Source of the DNA: Pullilachnospira sp963929535 | GTDB lineage: Bacteria; Bacillota; Clostridia; Lachnospirales; Lachnospiraceae | Assembly: GCA_963929535.1 (NCBI GenBank) | Contig: CAWVIZ010000010.1 | Location: forward strand, 310,001-374,000 | DNA length: 64,000 nucleotides | Direction: 5' to 3' | Part shown: positions 49,030-57,739 of the stretch, piece after piece | Layout of the letters: each line of letters starts with the position of its first letter | Numbering within the stretch: the stretch's first letter is position 1 | Translations under genes and position numbers: made by a program | The notes under the pieces: model-generated | The model's input: only the letters and a program-made list of their open reading frames with translations | What the model was told of the DNA's origin: nothing | Databases searched by the model: none

Positions 49030-50925
49030 ATGTTAAAGAAGCTCAATGATTTTCTGGCAGGTTTTCCCATGACGATTGTGGCCGGCGTATTTCTGCTGCT
49101 GGATCTGGTCCCCCACCTGATGGAGGAATTTGGCGGCGGGCCGGCGCGGCTTTCCTTTCTGCCCTTTGACCCGGCGTGGGCAACCATCGTGATCAGCGGT
49201 ATACCGCTTCTGTATCTGGCAGTATGGCGGCTGATCCACAACCCCGGCATCAGCAAAATATCCTCCGCCCTTCTGATCTGTATCGCCATGTTCGCCGCCA
49301 TTGCGATCGGAGACTTGTTTGCGGCAGGAGAGGTGGCGTTCATCATGGCAATCGGTGCGCTTTTGGAGGAAGCCACCACAGACCGGGCGAAAAAAGGATT
49401 GAAAAAGCTGATCAGTCTTGCGCCGGAAAAGGGACGCAGGCTGAGAGACGGAAAAGAAGAAATGATACCTGCGGAAGAAATCCGGCAGGGAGATCTTCTG
49501 CGTATCCTGCCCGGTGAAAGGATCCCGGTTGACGGAATCATCGTAAGCGGTGAAACATCAGTTGACCAGTCCGTTATGACGGGAGAATCCCTGCCGGTTG
49601 ACAAGGGTCCGGGAGAAGAAGTGTACTGCGGCACCATCAACCGCTTTGGCTCCATTGATATTTCAGCAACGAAAGTGGGGGAAAACAGTTCCCTGCAGAA
49701 GTTGATCCGCATGGTGCAGGAGGCGGAGGACAAACAGGCTCCCATGCAGAGGATTGCCGACAAAGTGGCAAGCTGGCTGGTTCCTGTTGCCCTGCTTATC
49801 GCGATTTTCTCCTATGTATTCACCGGGAATATTGTCACCGCGGTCACGGTGCTGGTGGTGTTCTGCCCCTGCGCCCTGGTACTGGCAACGCCTACCGCCA
49901 TCATGGCGGCGATCGGCCAGGCGACAAAGCATGGCGTGATCATCAAGTCCGGCGAAGCTCTTGAAAAAATGGGAAAGGTGGACACCATTGCTTTTGATAA
50001 AACCGGCACCTTAACCTACGGTCGCTTAGACGTCAGCGATACGATTTCTTTTGATGAAACCATCAGTGAAACAGACTTGCTTTCTCTTGCCGCTTCCGCC
50101 GAAGCAAAAAGCGAACATCCGCTGGGAAAAGCGATCACGACGTATGCAAAGGCAAAAGAAATCCCATTGATGGAAGCGGATGCGTTCAGAATGACTGCAG
50201 GCAGGGGGATTTCCGCAGAGGTGAACGGCCGCAGACTGCTGTGCGGAAATGAAAAATTCCTTGCGGAGAACGGAGTTTCGATTGGCGGTGCTGTTTCAGC
50301 TGTACTGGAACGGCTGCGCGCGCAGGGAAAAGCTTCTGTTCTTGCGGCAGAAGGGGTAAAATGTATCGGCGTCATTGCCCTCTCTGATGTGCTGCGCCCG
50401 GAAGCAAAAAACATGGTATCCCGCCTTTCGGACATGCATACCCGCACCGTTCTGCTTACCGGGGACCATCAAAAAACGGCTGATTATTTTGCGGGGCAGG
50501 TTGGTATCTCCCAGGTCCGGGCAGAATTGCTGCCGGAAGAAAAAGTGCGGAATATTGAAAAACTGCAGAGGGAAAACCACAAGGTCTGTATGATCGGTGA
50601 TGGCATCAATGACGCGCCGGCTTTGAAAACGGCGGATGTAAGCGTGGCGATGGGAAGCATGGGAAGCGACATAGCAATAGACGCCGCGGAGGTTGCGCTG
50701 ATGAGCGATGATATTTCCAAAATTCCGTATTTGAAGCGGCTGTCCAATGCGACGGTTAAGACCATCAAAGCCAGCATCACTCTGTCTATGTGCATCAATT
50801 TTGCGGCGATCGTGCTGTCGCTTATGGAAGTATTGACACCCACTACCGGAGCGCTGGTACACAATGCGGGTTCCTGTTTCGTTGTGCTGATCGCTGCACT
50901 GCTTTATGACAGAAAGTTTGAATGA
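49030..50925 (+). CDS. CPC-type heavy-metal-exporting P1B ATPase
   Basis: 631 residues without an N-terminal HMA domain. Membrane metal motif CPC (Cys279-Pro-Cys281), phosphorylation DKTGTLT (Asp323), SEHPLGKA, GDGINDAPAL, and the C-terminal HNAGS helix. Features fit Zn/Cd/Pb or Cu exporters; the metal cannot be decided. Sequence style (more AAA/GAA codons) differs slightly from neighbours, so transfer with tetR is possible. Divergent from tetR. Confidence 0.92.
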   Translation: MLKKLNDFLAGFPMTIVAGVFLLLDLVPHLMEEFGGGPARLSFLPFDPAWATIVISGIPLLYLAVWRLIHNPGISKISSALLICIAMFAAIAIGDLFAAGEVAFIMAIGALLEEATTDRAKKGLKKLISLAPEKGRRLRDGKEEMIPAEEIRQGDLLRILPGERIPVDGIIVSGETSVDQSVMTGESLPVDKGPGEEVYCGTINRFGSIDISATKVGENSSLQKLIRMVQEAEDKQAPMQRIADKVASWLVPVALLIAIFSYVFTGNIVTAVTVLVVFCPCALVLATPTAIMAAIGQATKHGVIIKSGEALEKMGKVDTIAFDKTGTLTYGRLDVSDTISFDETISETDLLSLAASAEAKSEHPLGKAITTYAKAKEIPLMEADAFRMTAGRGISAEVNGRRLLCGNEKFLAENGVSIGGAVSAVLERLRAQGKASVLAAEGVKCIGVIALSDVLRPEAKNMVSRLSDMHTRTVLLTGDHQKTADYFAGQVGISQVRAELLPEEKVRNIEKLQRENHKVCMIGDGINDAPALKTADVSVAMGSMGSDIAIDAAEVALMSDDISKIPYLKRLSNATVKTIKASITLSMCINFAAIVLSLMEVLTPTTGALVHNAGSCFVVLIAALLYDRKFE

Positions 50926-50987
50926 TCCGGTAAAGGAACCTGAAAAGAGAAAAGCCACAGCAGGGAGGCCCAATTGCAGCAAAAATA

Positions 50988-51179
50988 GTTACAGTTCAGC
51001 CTTCCGGCTTCACTGTAACAAAAGCATGCACACAGGCTGCGTTTTTCGCAGCCTGGCGCCCGCAGGCCTCGGGATCCCGCTGCAAATGCAGCGGGATCTA
51101 CACTCCGTTTTGGTCGGCGCTAACCGTGTGCCACTGGCACACAGCGGTCTCCCGGGACAGTTGAAGGCTGAACTGTAAC
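50988..51179. mobile_element. MITE-like element, 192 bp, intact ends and 8-bp target duplication
   Basis: Terminal inverted repeats GTTACAGTTCAGCCTTC, 17 bases, perfect at both ends (50988-51004 and reverse complement at 51163-51179). Flanked by direct repeats CAAAAATA at 50980-50987 and 51180-51187. The interior is three or four hairpins: CAGGCTGCG...CGCAGCCTG, GATCCCGCTGC...GCAGCGGGATC, GTGTGCC...GGCACAC. No ORF. The 8-bp duplication suggests mobilisation by an 8-bp-duplicating transposase family elsewhere in the genome. Confidence 0.85.
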
Positions 51180-51208
51180 CAAAAATATTCTGGAAATTAA
51201 AAAAAGGA

Positions 51209-51237
51209 TTGACATATGAAAAAAAACAGGATATTCT
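51209..51237 (+). promoter_or_regulatory. trp operon promoter
   Basis: TTGACA (51209-51214), 17 bases, TATTCT (51232-51237). It lies 22 bases right of the MITE-like element. Confidence 0.8.
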
Positions 51238-51238
51238 A

Positions 51239-51551
51239 ATAGCATGTTAAATGAATACAGCTTTAAACCGTTGAAGCGGAGATCAAAGCAGCAGATGCGC
51301 ACACAGAGAGTCCGGGGAGCTGAGAGCCGGGTTGAGATGCAGGCTGCCAAATGGACCGCAGAGGGCGCAGTCAAAGGCCAGAAAGGCTGAGTATTCTGCG
51401 ACGTAGGGCATACGTCAGTTGCCGGGGATATGATGGTATCCTGTAAAGCGCATGGCAAGACCATGAATCAAGGTGGCACCGCGGGTCGTATTTTATGGAA
51501 ATATGGAACCGTCCTTGACAGAAAGTTTTTTTCTGTCGGGGGCGGTTTTTT
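51239..51551 (+). ncRNA. T-box riboswitch, Trp specific
   Basis: Leader with stem I elements (AGAGAG...CTGAGAGCCGG), specifier codon TGG at 51352-51354 (CCAAATGGACCGC), T-box core AAGGTGGCACCGCGGG (from 51470), and a terminator (stem with GACAGAAA/TTTCTGTC and AACCG/CGGTT, T run to 51551). The acceptor-pairing TGGC fits a tRNA-Trp ending GCCA. Uncharged tRNA-Trp would favour the antiterminator and allow trpE-A transcription. Confidence 0.92.
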
Positions 51552-51554
51552 ATT

Positions 51555-51678
51555 TCATAGAAAATTGTTTTTCTATGGAATAAAAAACGCCCCGCGAGGG
51601 CGCAAGATGTCCGGTGGACATCTGTTATGCGCCGACCGAAGTGGAACGGAGATCGCACTGCGGCGGAATGGAAGATGT
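51555..51678 (-). repeat. Dispersed intergenic repeat, copy B
   Basis: Reverse complement of copy A (5109-5229) at about 85% by eye. It lies in the trp transcript between the T-box terminator and trpE. Its 3' end folds as CATAGAAAA / TTTTCTATG (51556-51577). Confidence 0.7.
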
Positions 51679-51769
51679 CACTTTCGCGACCCGCCGCAGG
51701 CGGAGAATCCTTTTCTGGATCCCGCAGCCATCCTGCCTTCATAATCCCGGACATTGGAAGGAGGTTTTT

Positions 51770-53257
51770 ATGTATCCCACATTGGAAGAAGTGAAACGTC
51801 TTGCGGCATCGGGCCGGTACCGGAGGATCCCGGTCTGCCGCAGGCTGTACGCGGACCGGTTTACGCCGGTGGAGGTGATGAGAACTTTGCGGGCGGCCAG
51901 CAGACACTGTTTTCTACTGGAGAGCGCCGAGAGAAACCAGCAGTGGGGAAGATATTCCATCCTGGGATATGATCCTGTGCTGGAACTGACCTGCAGGGGC
52001 GGGATCCTGACCACAGGATATCGGGGAGAGGAAGGAATGGTCCGCAGGGAAACCTGCCGGACGGATCATCCCCAGGAGGCTGTCCGCAGGATCCTTGAGC
52101 AGTATAAAAGTCCCCGGCTTCCGGGAATGCCGCCTTTTACCGGAGGGATGGTGGGATATTTCTCCTACGAATATCTCAGATATCCGGAGCCGGTGCTGGA
52201 TTTTCCCCAGCCGGGGGAGAGAGATTTCCGGGATATGGATCTGATGCTGTTTACCAAAGCCCTGGTATTTGACCATTATCAGCAGAAGCTCTGTCTGGTG
52301 ACGGGAGTGGATACGGAGGATCCGGAGAATTCCTACCGGCAGGCCGAAGAGGAGCTGGACCGGATGGAGCAGCTTCTGAAAAGCGGGGCCAGGGCGGTAT
52401 TTCCCAGACTGCAGCTTCTGGAGGAGCTGAAGCCGGTGTTTTCCCGGGAAGAATACGGGAGAATGGTGGAGAGGGCCAGGGAATATATCAGAGAGGGGGA
52501 TATTTTTCAGGTGGTGCTGTCCAATCCCCAGACGGCGGCGGCAAAGGGAAGCCTGTTTGATACCTACCGGGTGCTGAGGACCACCAATCCTTCTCCCTAT
52601 ATGTTCTATTTTTCCAGCGATGATATTGAGATCGCCGGGGCTTCTCCGGAGACTCTGGTGAAGGTGGAGGATGGAACGGTGCGGACATTTCCGCTGGCAG
52701 GGACCCGTCCCAGGGGAGAGACTCCCGGGGAGGATGAACGGCTGGAACGGGAGCTTCTGTCGGACGAGAAGGAACTGGCGGAGCACAATATGCTGGTGGA
52801 TCTGGGAAGAAATGATCTGGGAAAGATCTGCAGGCTTGGGAGCGTAAAAGTGGAGCGGTACTGTCAGATCGAGAGATTTTCCTGTGTGATGCATATCGGC
52901 TCTCAGGTGGCCGGACAGCTCCAGGAGGGTAAGGACGGTCTGGACGCGGTGGACGCGGTGCTCCCGGCAGGGACTCTTTCCGGAGCGCCCAAGATCAGGG
53001 CCTGCCAGATCATTCAGGAGCTGGAAAAGAGACCTCGAGGCGTCTACGGAGGCGCCGTGGGATATCTGGATTTTGCCGGAAGCATGGATACCTGTATCGG
53101 CATCCGTCTGGTGTATAAGAAAAACGGAAGAGTGTGCGTTCAGTCCGGAGCCGGGATCGTGGCGGACAGCGTTCCCCACAAGGAGTATCAGGAGTGCCGC
53201 AATAAGGCCCGGGCGGTGGTGCAGGCCATCCGGATGGCAGAGGAGGGATTGGAATGA
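51770..53257 (+). CDS. trpE: Anthranilate synthase component I
   Basis: 495 residues. Converts chorismate with TrpG-supplied ammonia to anthranilate. Seen: N-terminal Trp-sensing region (LLESAERNQQWGRYSILG; the LLES element), and the catalytic chorismate-binding domain (SPETLVKVEDG, LAGTRPRG, DLGRNDLGKI, GAPKIRACQII, CVQSGAGIVADS). AAGGAGG eight bases before ATG 51770. Controlled by the T-box. Overlaps trpG by four bases. Confidence 0.96.
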   Translation: MYPTLEEVKRLAASGRYRRIPVCRRLYADRFTPVEVMRTLRAASRHCFLLESAERNQQWGRYSILGYDPVLELTCRGGILTTGYRGEEGMVRRETCRTDHPQEAVRRILEQYKSPRLPGMPPFTGGMVGYFSYEYLRYPEPVLDFPQPGERDFRDMDLMLFTKALVFDHYQQKLCLVTGVDTEDPENSYRQAEEELDRMEQLLKSGARAVFPRLQLLEELKPVFSREEYGRMVERAREYIREGDIFQVVLSNPQTAAAKGSLFDTYRVLRTTNPSPYMFYFSSDDIEIAGASPETLVKVEDGTVRTFPLAGTRPRGETPGEDERLERELLSDEKELAEHNMLVDLGRNDLGKICRLGSVKVERYCQIERFSCVMHIGSQVAGQLQEGKDGLDAVDAVLPAGTLSGAPKIRACQIIQELEKRPRGVYGGAVGYLDFAGSMDTCIGIRLVYKKNGRVCVQSGAGIVADSVPHKEYQECRNKARAVVQAIRMAEEGLE

Positions 53258-53877
53258 TCTTGCTGATAGATAATTACGACAGCTTTTCTTATAACCTGTA
53301 TCAGTATATCGGAAGTATTTACCCTCATGTCCGGGTGGTGCGGAACGATGCCTCCACGGTGGAGGCGATCCGGGAGATGAATCCCCGGGCCATCGTCCTG
53401 TCCCCCGGGCCGGGCAGACCGGAGCAGGCGGGGATCTGTGAAGAGGTGATCGCCGGGCTGGGAGACAGGATCCCCATACTGGGGATCTGCCTGGGCCATC
53501 AGGCCATCTGTCAGGTGTACGGAGCCCGGATCACCTATGCCAAAAGGCTGATGCACGGGAAGCCCTCCCGGATCCTGCTGGGAGATTCCCCTCTCTTTGA
53601 GGGCATCACTTCCCCGGCTCCGGTGGCCAGGTACCATTCCCTGGCGGCTTCCGGGGAGAATTTTCCGCCGGATCTGAAGGTGACGGCCAGAACAGAAGAC
53701 GGAGAGATCATGGCGGTAAATCACCGGAAATATCCGGTGTACGGGCTTCAGTTCCACCCGGAATCCGTGCTGACTCCGGACGGCAGGAAGATGCTGGAAA
53801 ATTTCCTGCGGAAGGTGTGCGGGATACCTGTCCTTCCGGCGGAAACTGCAGATGACAGCCGGCCGGCCCGCCGGTGA
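53254..53877 (+). CDS. trpG: Anthranilate synthase component II, glutamine amidotransferase
   Basis: 207 residues. Class I amidotransferase: nucleophile Cys in LGICLGHQ, His/Glu in QFHPESVLT; N-terminal DNYDSFSYNL. Supplies ammonia to TrpE. The last about 15 residues are a variable tail. Not fused to TrpD. Confidence 0.96.
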   Translation: MILLIDNYDSFSYNLYQYIGSIYPHVRVVRNDASTVEAIREMNPRAIVLSPGPGRPEQAGICEEVIAGLGDRIPILGICLGHQAICQVYGARITYAKRLMHGKPSRILLGDSPLFEGITSPAPVARYHSLAASGENFPPDLKVTARTEDGEIMAVNHRKYPVYGLQFHPESVLTPDGRKMLENFLRKVCGIPVLPAETADDSRPARR

Positions 53878-54020
53878 GTCCGGAAGACAGTGCCCGGCAG
53901 ACGGCAGTCATGGAGGATACGAAAGACACGGAGCAGCAGTTTTATTCACGGGACAGTGAAAGTGCAAACTGCTGCGATACGGAACGGATGTGACCACTCA
54001 GCGAAAGGAGAATGAAAGGT

Positions 54021-55046
54021 ATGATTCGGGAAGCGATTATGAAACTGGCACAGAAAAAGGACCTGACCTATGAAGAGGCGGAGGCGGTGATGGATGAGAT
54101 CATGGGAGGGAAGGCCACACCTGTTCAGATGTCGGCCTATCTGACGGCCCTTTCCTTAAAAGGAGAGACCATCGATGAGATCACGGCTTCCGCAGCGGGA
54201 ATGAGAGCCCACTGTATCAAGCTGCTCCACGATATGGATGTGCTGGAGATCGTGGGAACGGGAGGCGATGGATCCAATTCCTTCAATATTTCCACCACGG
54301 CCTCCCTGGTGATCGCGGCAGGGGGCGTTCCGGTGGCCAAGCACGGAAACCGGGCGGCCTCCTCCAAAAGCGGAGCTGCCGATGTGCTGGAGGCCCTGGG
54401 AGTGGACATTACAGTGTCCCCGGAAAAAAGCGCCCGGCTTCTGAAGGAGATCGGCATCTGTTTCCTGTTTGCCCAGAATTACCACATTGCCATGAAATAT
54501 GTGGCGCCCATCCGGAAGGAGCTGGGAATCCGCACGGTATTCAATATCCTGGGCCCCCTGTCCAACCCGGCGGGAGCCAATATGGAGCTGATGGGCGTAT
54601 ACGAGGAGGCGCTGGTGAAGCCTCTGGCCCAGGTGATGGGGAATCTGGGTGTGACCAGGGGAATGGTGGTCTACGGGCAGGATAAGCTGGATGAGATTTC
54701 CATGAGCGCTCCCACTTCTGTCTGCGAGATCAGGGACGGATGGTATCAGTCCTATGAGATCACCCCGGAGCAGTTCGGCTATGAGCGGTGCGGCAGGGAA
54801 GAACTGGAAGGAGGGACTCCTCGGGAAAATGCCCGGATCACTCTGGATATCCTGGAAGGAAGAGAACGGGGAGCCAAGCGGTGCGCCGTGTGCCTCAATG
54901 CGGGAGCCGCCCTGTATATCACAGGAAGAGCCAGGACCATGGAGGAGGGCGTGAAAATGGCGGAGCGCCTTCTGGACGGGGGAGCAGCCAGAAGAAAGCT
55001 GGAGGAATTCATTGCCATGAGCAATCAGAAGGAGGTGGAATCTTGA
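54021..55046 (+). CDS. trpD: Anthranilate phosphoribosyltransferase
   Basis: 341 residues. VGTGGDGSNSFNIST (PRPP loop), KHGNRAASSKSGAADVLEALG, NILGPLSNPA. Joins PRPP and anthranilate. ATG 54021 follows GGAGAATGAAAGGT; the ATG at 54012 sits on the ribosome site. The 143-base gap after trpG shows nothing recognisable. Confidence 0.95.
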   Translation: MIREAIMKLAQKKDLTYEEAEAVMDEIMGGKATPVQMSAYLTALSLKGETIDEITASAAGMRAHCIKLLHDMDVLEIVGTGGDGSNSFNISTTASLVIAAGGVPVAKHGNRAASSKSGAADVLEALGVDITVSPEKSARLLKEIGICFLFAQNYHIAMKYVAPIRKELGIRTVFNILGPLSNPAGANMELMGVYEEALVKPLAQVMGNLGVTRGMVVYGQDKLDEISMSAPTSVCEIRDGWYQSYEITPEQFGYERCGREELEGGTPRENARITLDILEGRERGAKRCAVCLNAGAALYITGRARTMEEGVKMAERLLDGGAARRKLEEFIAMSNQKEVES

Positions 55047-55867
55047 CTATATTGGATGAAATCGCGGAAAAAACCAGGGAGCGGATCGCCAAAGAGAAAG
55101 GGCTGCGCCCGCTGGAGAACGTCCGCCGGGAGGCTGAGGAGGCAGCGGCGGCTGCCGGGAATCAAAAGGCAGGAGAGGAGAAAACGCTTCCGGCTTTTGA
55201 AAGAGCGCTGGCCCGGAAGGGCATGAGTTTCATCTGCGAGGTGAAAAAAGCCTCTCCCTCCAGGGGAGTGATCGCCCGGGAATTTCCCTATCTGCAGATC
55301 GCCCGGGAGTATGAGGCCGGGGGAGCGGCGGCCATTTCCTGTCTGACGGAGCCCTTCTATTTTCTGGGACAGGACGCGTATCTGAGGGAAATCGCGGCGG
55401 CGGTAAAGATTCCCGTACTGCGGAAGGATTTTACCGTGGACGAATATATGATCTACCAGGCCAGGGCGCTGGGGGCGGAGGCGGTGCTTCTGATCTGTTC
55501 GCTGCTGGATGACAGCCGGCTGAAGGACTGGATCTGTCTCGCCGGAGAGCTGGGGATGAGCGCCCTGGTGGAGGCTCACAATGAACGGGAGATCTGCCGG
55601 GCAGCGGACTGCGGGGCCAGGATCATTGGGGTCAATAACCGGAATCTGAAGGATTTTACCGTGGATACGGAAAACAGCAGCAGACTGCGGTCCCTGGCCC
55701 CTCCCTCGGTACTGTTTGTGGCAGAGAGCGGGATTGCGGATCCTGATCAGGTGCGGCGGCTGGCTGCGGACGGAGTGGACGCGGTGCTGGTGGGAGAAGC
55801 CCTGATGAGGGCCCGGGATAAGAAAGCCGCTCTTTGGCGGCTGTCAGGAGGAGAAGAGAAGGTATGA
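55043..55867 (+). CDS. trpC: Indole-3-glycerol phosphate synthase
   Basis: 274 residues, TTG start overlapping the trpD stop (TTGA), with GGAGGTGG upstream. (beta/alpha)8 barrel: EVKKASPSRG (catalytic Lys), RKDFTVDEYMI, VEAHNERE, GVNNRNLKDF and AESGI. A short insertion near residues 30-45 (EEAAAAAGNQKAGEEK) is unusual. Confidence 0.95.
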   Translation: MTILDEIAEKTRERIAKEKGLRPLENVRREAEEAAAAAGNQKAGEEKTLPAFERALARKGMSFICEVKKASPSRGVIAREFPYLQIAREYEAGGAAAISCLTEPFYFLGQDAYLREIAAAVKIPVLRKDFTVDEYMIYQARALGAEAVLLICSLLDDSRLKDWICLAGELGMSALVEAHNEREICRAADCGARIIGVNNRNLKDFTVDTENSSRLRSLAPPSVLFVAESGIADPDQVRRLAADGVDAVLVGEALMRARDKKAALWRLSGGEEKV

Positions 55868-56469
55868 GGACCAGGATCAAGATCTGCGGGCTTCGCAGGC
55901 CGGAGGATATCCGGGGGGTGAATGAGGCCGGACCGGATTTTGCGGGATTTGTCATCCATGTGCCCCGAAGCCCCAGAAACGTTACGGCCGGGGAGGCCGA
56001 AGCCCTTTCCAGGCTGCTTTCTCCCGGGATCCTGCCGGTGGGAGTCTTTGTCAATGAACCGGAGGAATCGGTGGCCCGGCTTCTGAATGCCGGGATCATC
56101 CGGCTGGCCCAGCTTCACGGTCAGGAGGATGAGGGGTATATCAGAAGGCTGCGGCGGCTGACAGAGGGAAAGCTGATCCAGGCCTTCTCCGTCCGGGAAA
56201 AGAAGGATCTGGAACGGGCGGCGGCCAGCAGTGCGGATTATATCCTGCTGGATCACGGCAGGGGAGGGACAGGCAGCTCCTTTGACTGGAATCTGGTGGA
56301 GGCCATGGAACGGCCCTGGTTTCTGGCCGGAGGCCTCACCTGCCGGAATCTGGTGAAGGCTCTTGACCGGCTTCATCCCTGGGCGGTGGATCTGTCCAGC
56401 GGAGTGGAGACAGAGGGAAAAAAGGATCCGGAAAAGATCCGACAGGCAGTGGAGATTGTAAGAAGGTAA
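55864..56469 (+). CDS. trpF: Phosphoribosylanthranilate isomerase
   Basis: 201 residues. KICGLRRPEDI (catalytic Cys), GFVIHVPRSPRNV, LAQLHG, LLDHGRGGTG (general acid Asp), FLAGGL, VDLSSGVE. Starts within the trpC stop (ATGA). Confidence 0.94.
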   Translation: MRTRIKICGLRRPEDIRGVNEAGPDFAGFVIHVPRSPRNVTAGEAEALSRLLSPGILPVGVFVNEPEESVARLLNAGIIRLAQLHGQEDEGYIRRLRRLTEGKLIQAFSVREKKDLERAAASSADYILLDHGRGGTGSSFDWNLVEAMERPWFLAGGLTCRNLVKALDRLHPWAVDLSSGVETEGKKDPEKIRQAVEIVRR

Positions 56470-56480
56470 CCGGAGCCAAG

Positions 56481-56535
56481 ACCGCTGCGTGTATACGTTT
56501 GTGACAGGGAAGCCGGAAGGCTAAACTGATCTGTA
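56481..56535 (-). repeat. Degenerate MITE remnant between trpF and trpB
   Basis: Reverse complement aligns with about 50 bases at the left end of the element at 50988 (AGTTTAGCCTTCCGGCTTCC, then CTGTCACAAACGTATACAC against CTGTAACAAAAGCATGCAC). Only one end is left. Confidence 0.55.
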
Positions 56536-56554
56536 AGAAGAGGAGAAAAATAAG

Positions 56555-57739
56555 ATGTCGAGAGGAAGATTTGGAATTCACGGAGGCCAGTATATTCCGG
56601 AAACGCTGATGAACGCGGTTCTGGAGCTGGAAGAGGCCTACAACAGATACAAGAAGGATCCCGGATTCCGGCAGGAGCTGGCAGGGCTCCTCAATGAATA
56701 TGCGGGACGTCCTTCCAGGCTGTATTTTGCCGGACGGATGACGGAGGATCTGGGAGGAGCCAGGATCTATCTGAAACGGGAGGACCTGAACCACACGGGC
56801 GCTCACAAGATCAACAACGTGCTGGGGCAGGTGCTTTTGGCGAAAAAGATGGGGAAGACCAGGGTCATTGCCGAGACGGGAGCCGGACAGCACGGAGTGG
56901 CTACCGCTACGGCGGCAGCCCTGATGGGAATGGAATGTGAGGTGTTCATGGGAAAGGAGGACACGGTCCGCCAGGCGCTGAATGTGTATAAGATGCGGCT
57001 TCTGGGGGCGAAGGTACATCCGGTGTCCTCGGGAACGGGGACGCTGAAGGACGCGGTGTCGGAAACCATGCGGGAGTGGACCAGCCGGGTGGAGGATACC
57101 CATTATGTACTGGGCTCCTGTATGGGACCGCACCCCTTTCCCACCATTGTCCGGGACTTTCAGGCAGTGATCTCAAAGGAGATCCGCAGCCAGATCCTGG
57201 AAAAGGAAGGAAAGCTTCCGGACGCGGTGCTGGCCTGTGTGGGCGGAGGTTCCAATGCCATTGGCGCGTTCTACCACTTTATTCCGGATAAACAGGTGCG
57301 GCTGATCGGATGTGAGGCTGCGGGCAGGGGAGTCCACACGGCGGAGACGGCGGCCACCATCGCCACCGGACGGCTGGGGATCTTCCACGGTATGAAGTCT
57401 TACTTCTGTCAGGACGAATACGGACAGATCGCGCCGGTATATTCCATATCCGCAGGACTGGATTATCCTGGGATCGGGCCGGAGCACGCGGATCTTTATG
57501 ACCGGGGAAGGGCGGAATATGTGGCGGTGACGGATGAGGAGGCTGTAGAGGCCTTTGAGTATCTGTCCCGGATGGAAGGGATCATCCCGGCCATTGAGAG
57601 CGCCCATGCGGTGGCTTACGCCAAAAAGCTGGCGCCCGCCATGGGTAAGGATCAGGTGATCGTGATCAATCTGTCAGGAAGAGGAGACAAGGACTGCGCG
57701 GCCATCGCCAGATACAGAGGGGAGGAGCTTTATGAGTAA
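56555..57739 (+). CDS. trpB: Tryptophan synthase beta chain
   Basis: 394 residues, TrpB1 type. GGQYIPETLM, HTGAHKINN (PLP Lys), ETGAGQHG, GGGSNAIG (phosphate loop), and LSGRGDKD. Makes tryptophan from indole and serine with TrpA. AGAAGAGGAG precedes ATG. Overlaps trpA by eight bases. Confidence 0.97.
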   Translation: MSRGRFGIHGGQYIPETLMNAVLELEEAYNRYKKDPGFRQELAGLLNEYAGRPSRLYFAGRMTEDLGGARIYLKREDLNHTGAHKINNVLGQVLLAKKMGKTRVIAETGAGQHGVATATAAALMGMECEVFMGKEDTVRQALNVYKMRLLGAKVHPVSSGTGTLKDAVSETMREWTSRVEDTHYVLGSCMGPHPFPTIVRDFQAVISKEIRSQILEKEGKLPDAVLACVGGGSNAIGAFYHFIPDKQVRLIGCEAAGRGVHTAETAATIATGRLGIFHGMKSYFCQDEYGQIAPVYSISAGLDYPGIGPEHADLYDRGRAEYVAVTDEEAVEAFEYLSRMEGIIPAIESAHAVAYAKKLAPAMGKDQVIVINLSGRGDKDCAAIARYRGEELYE

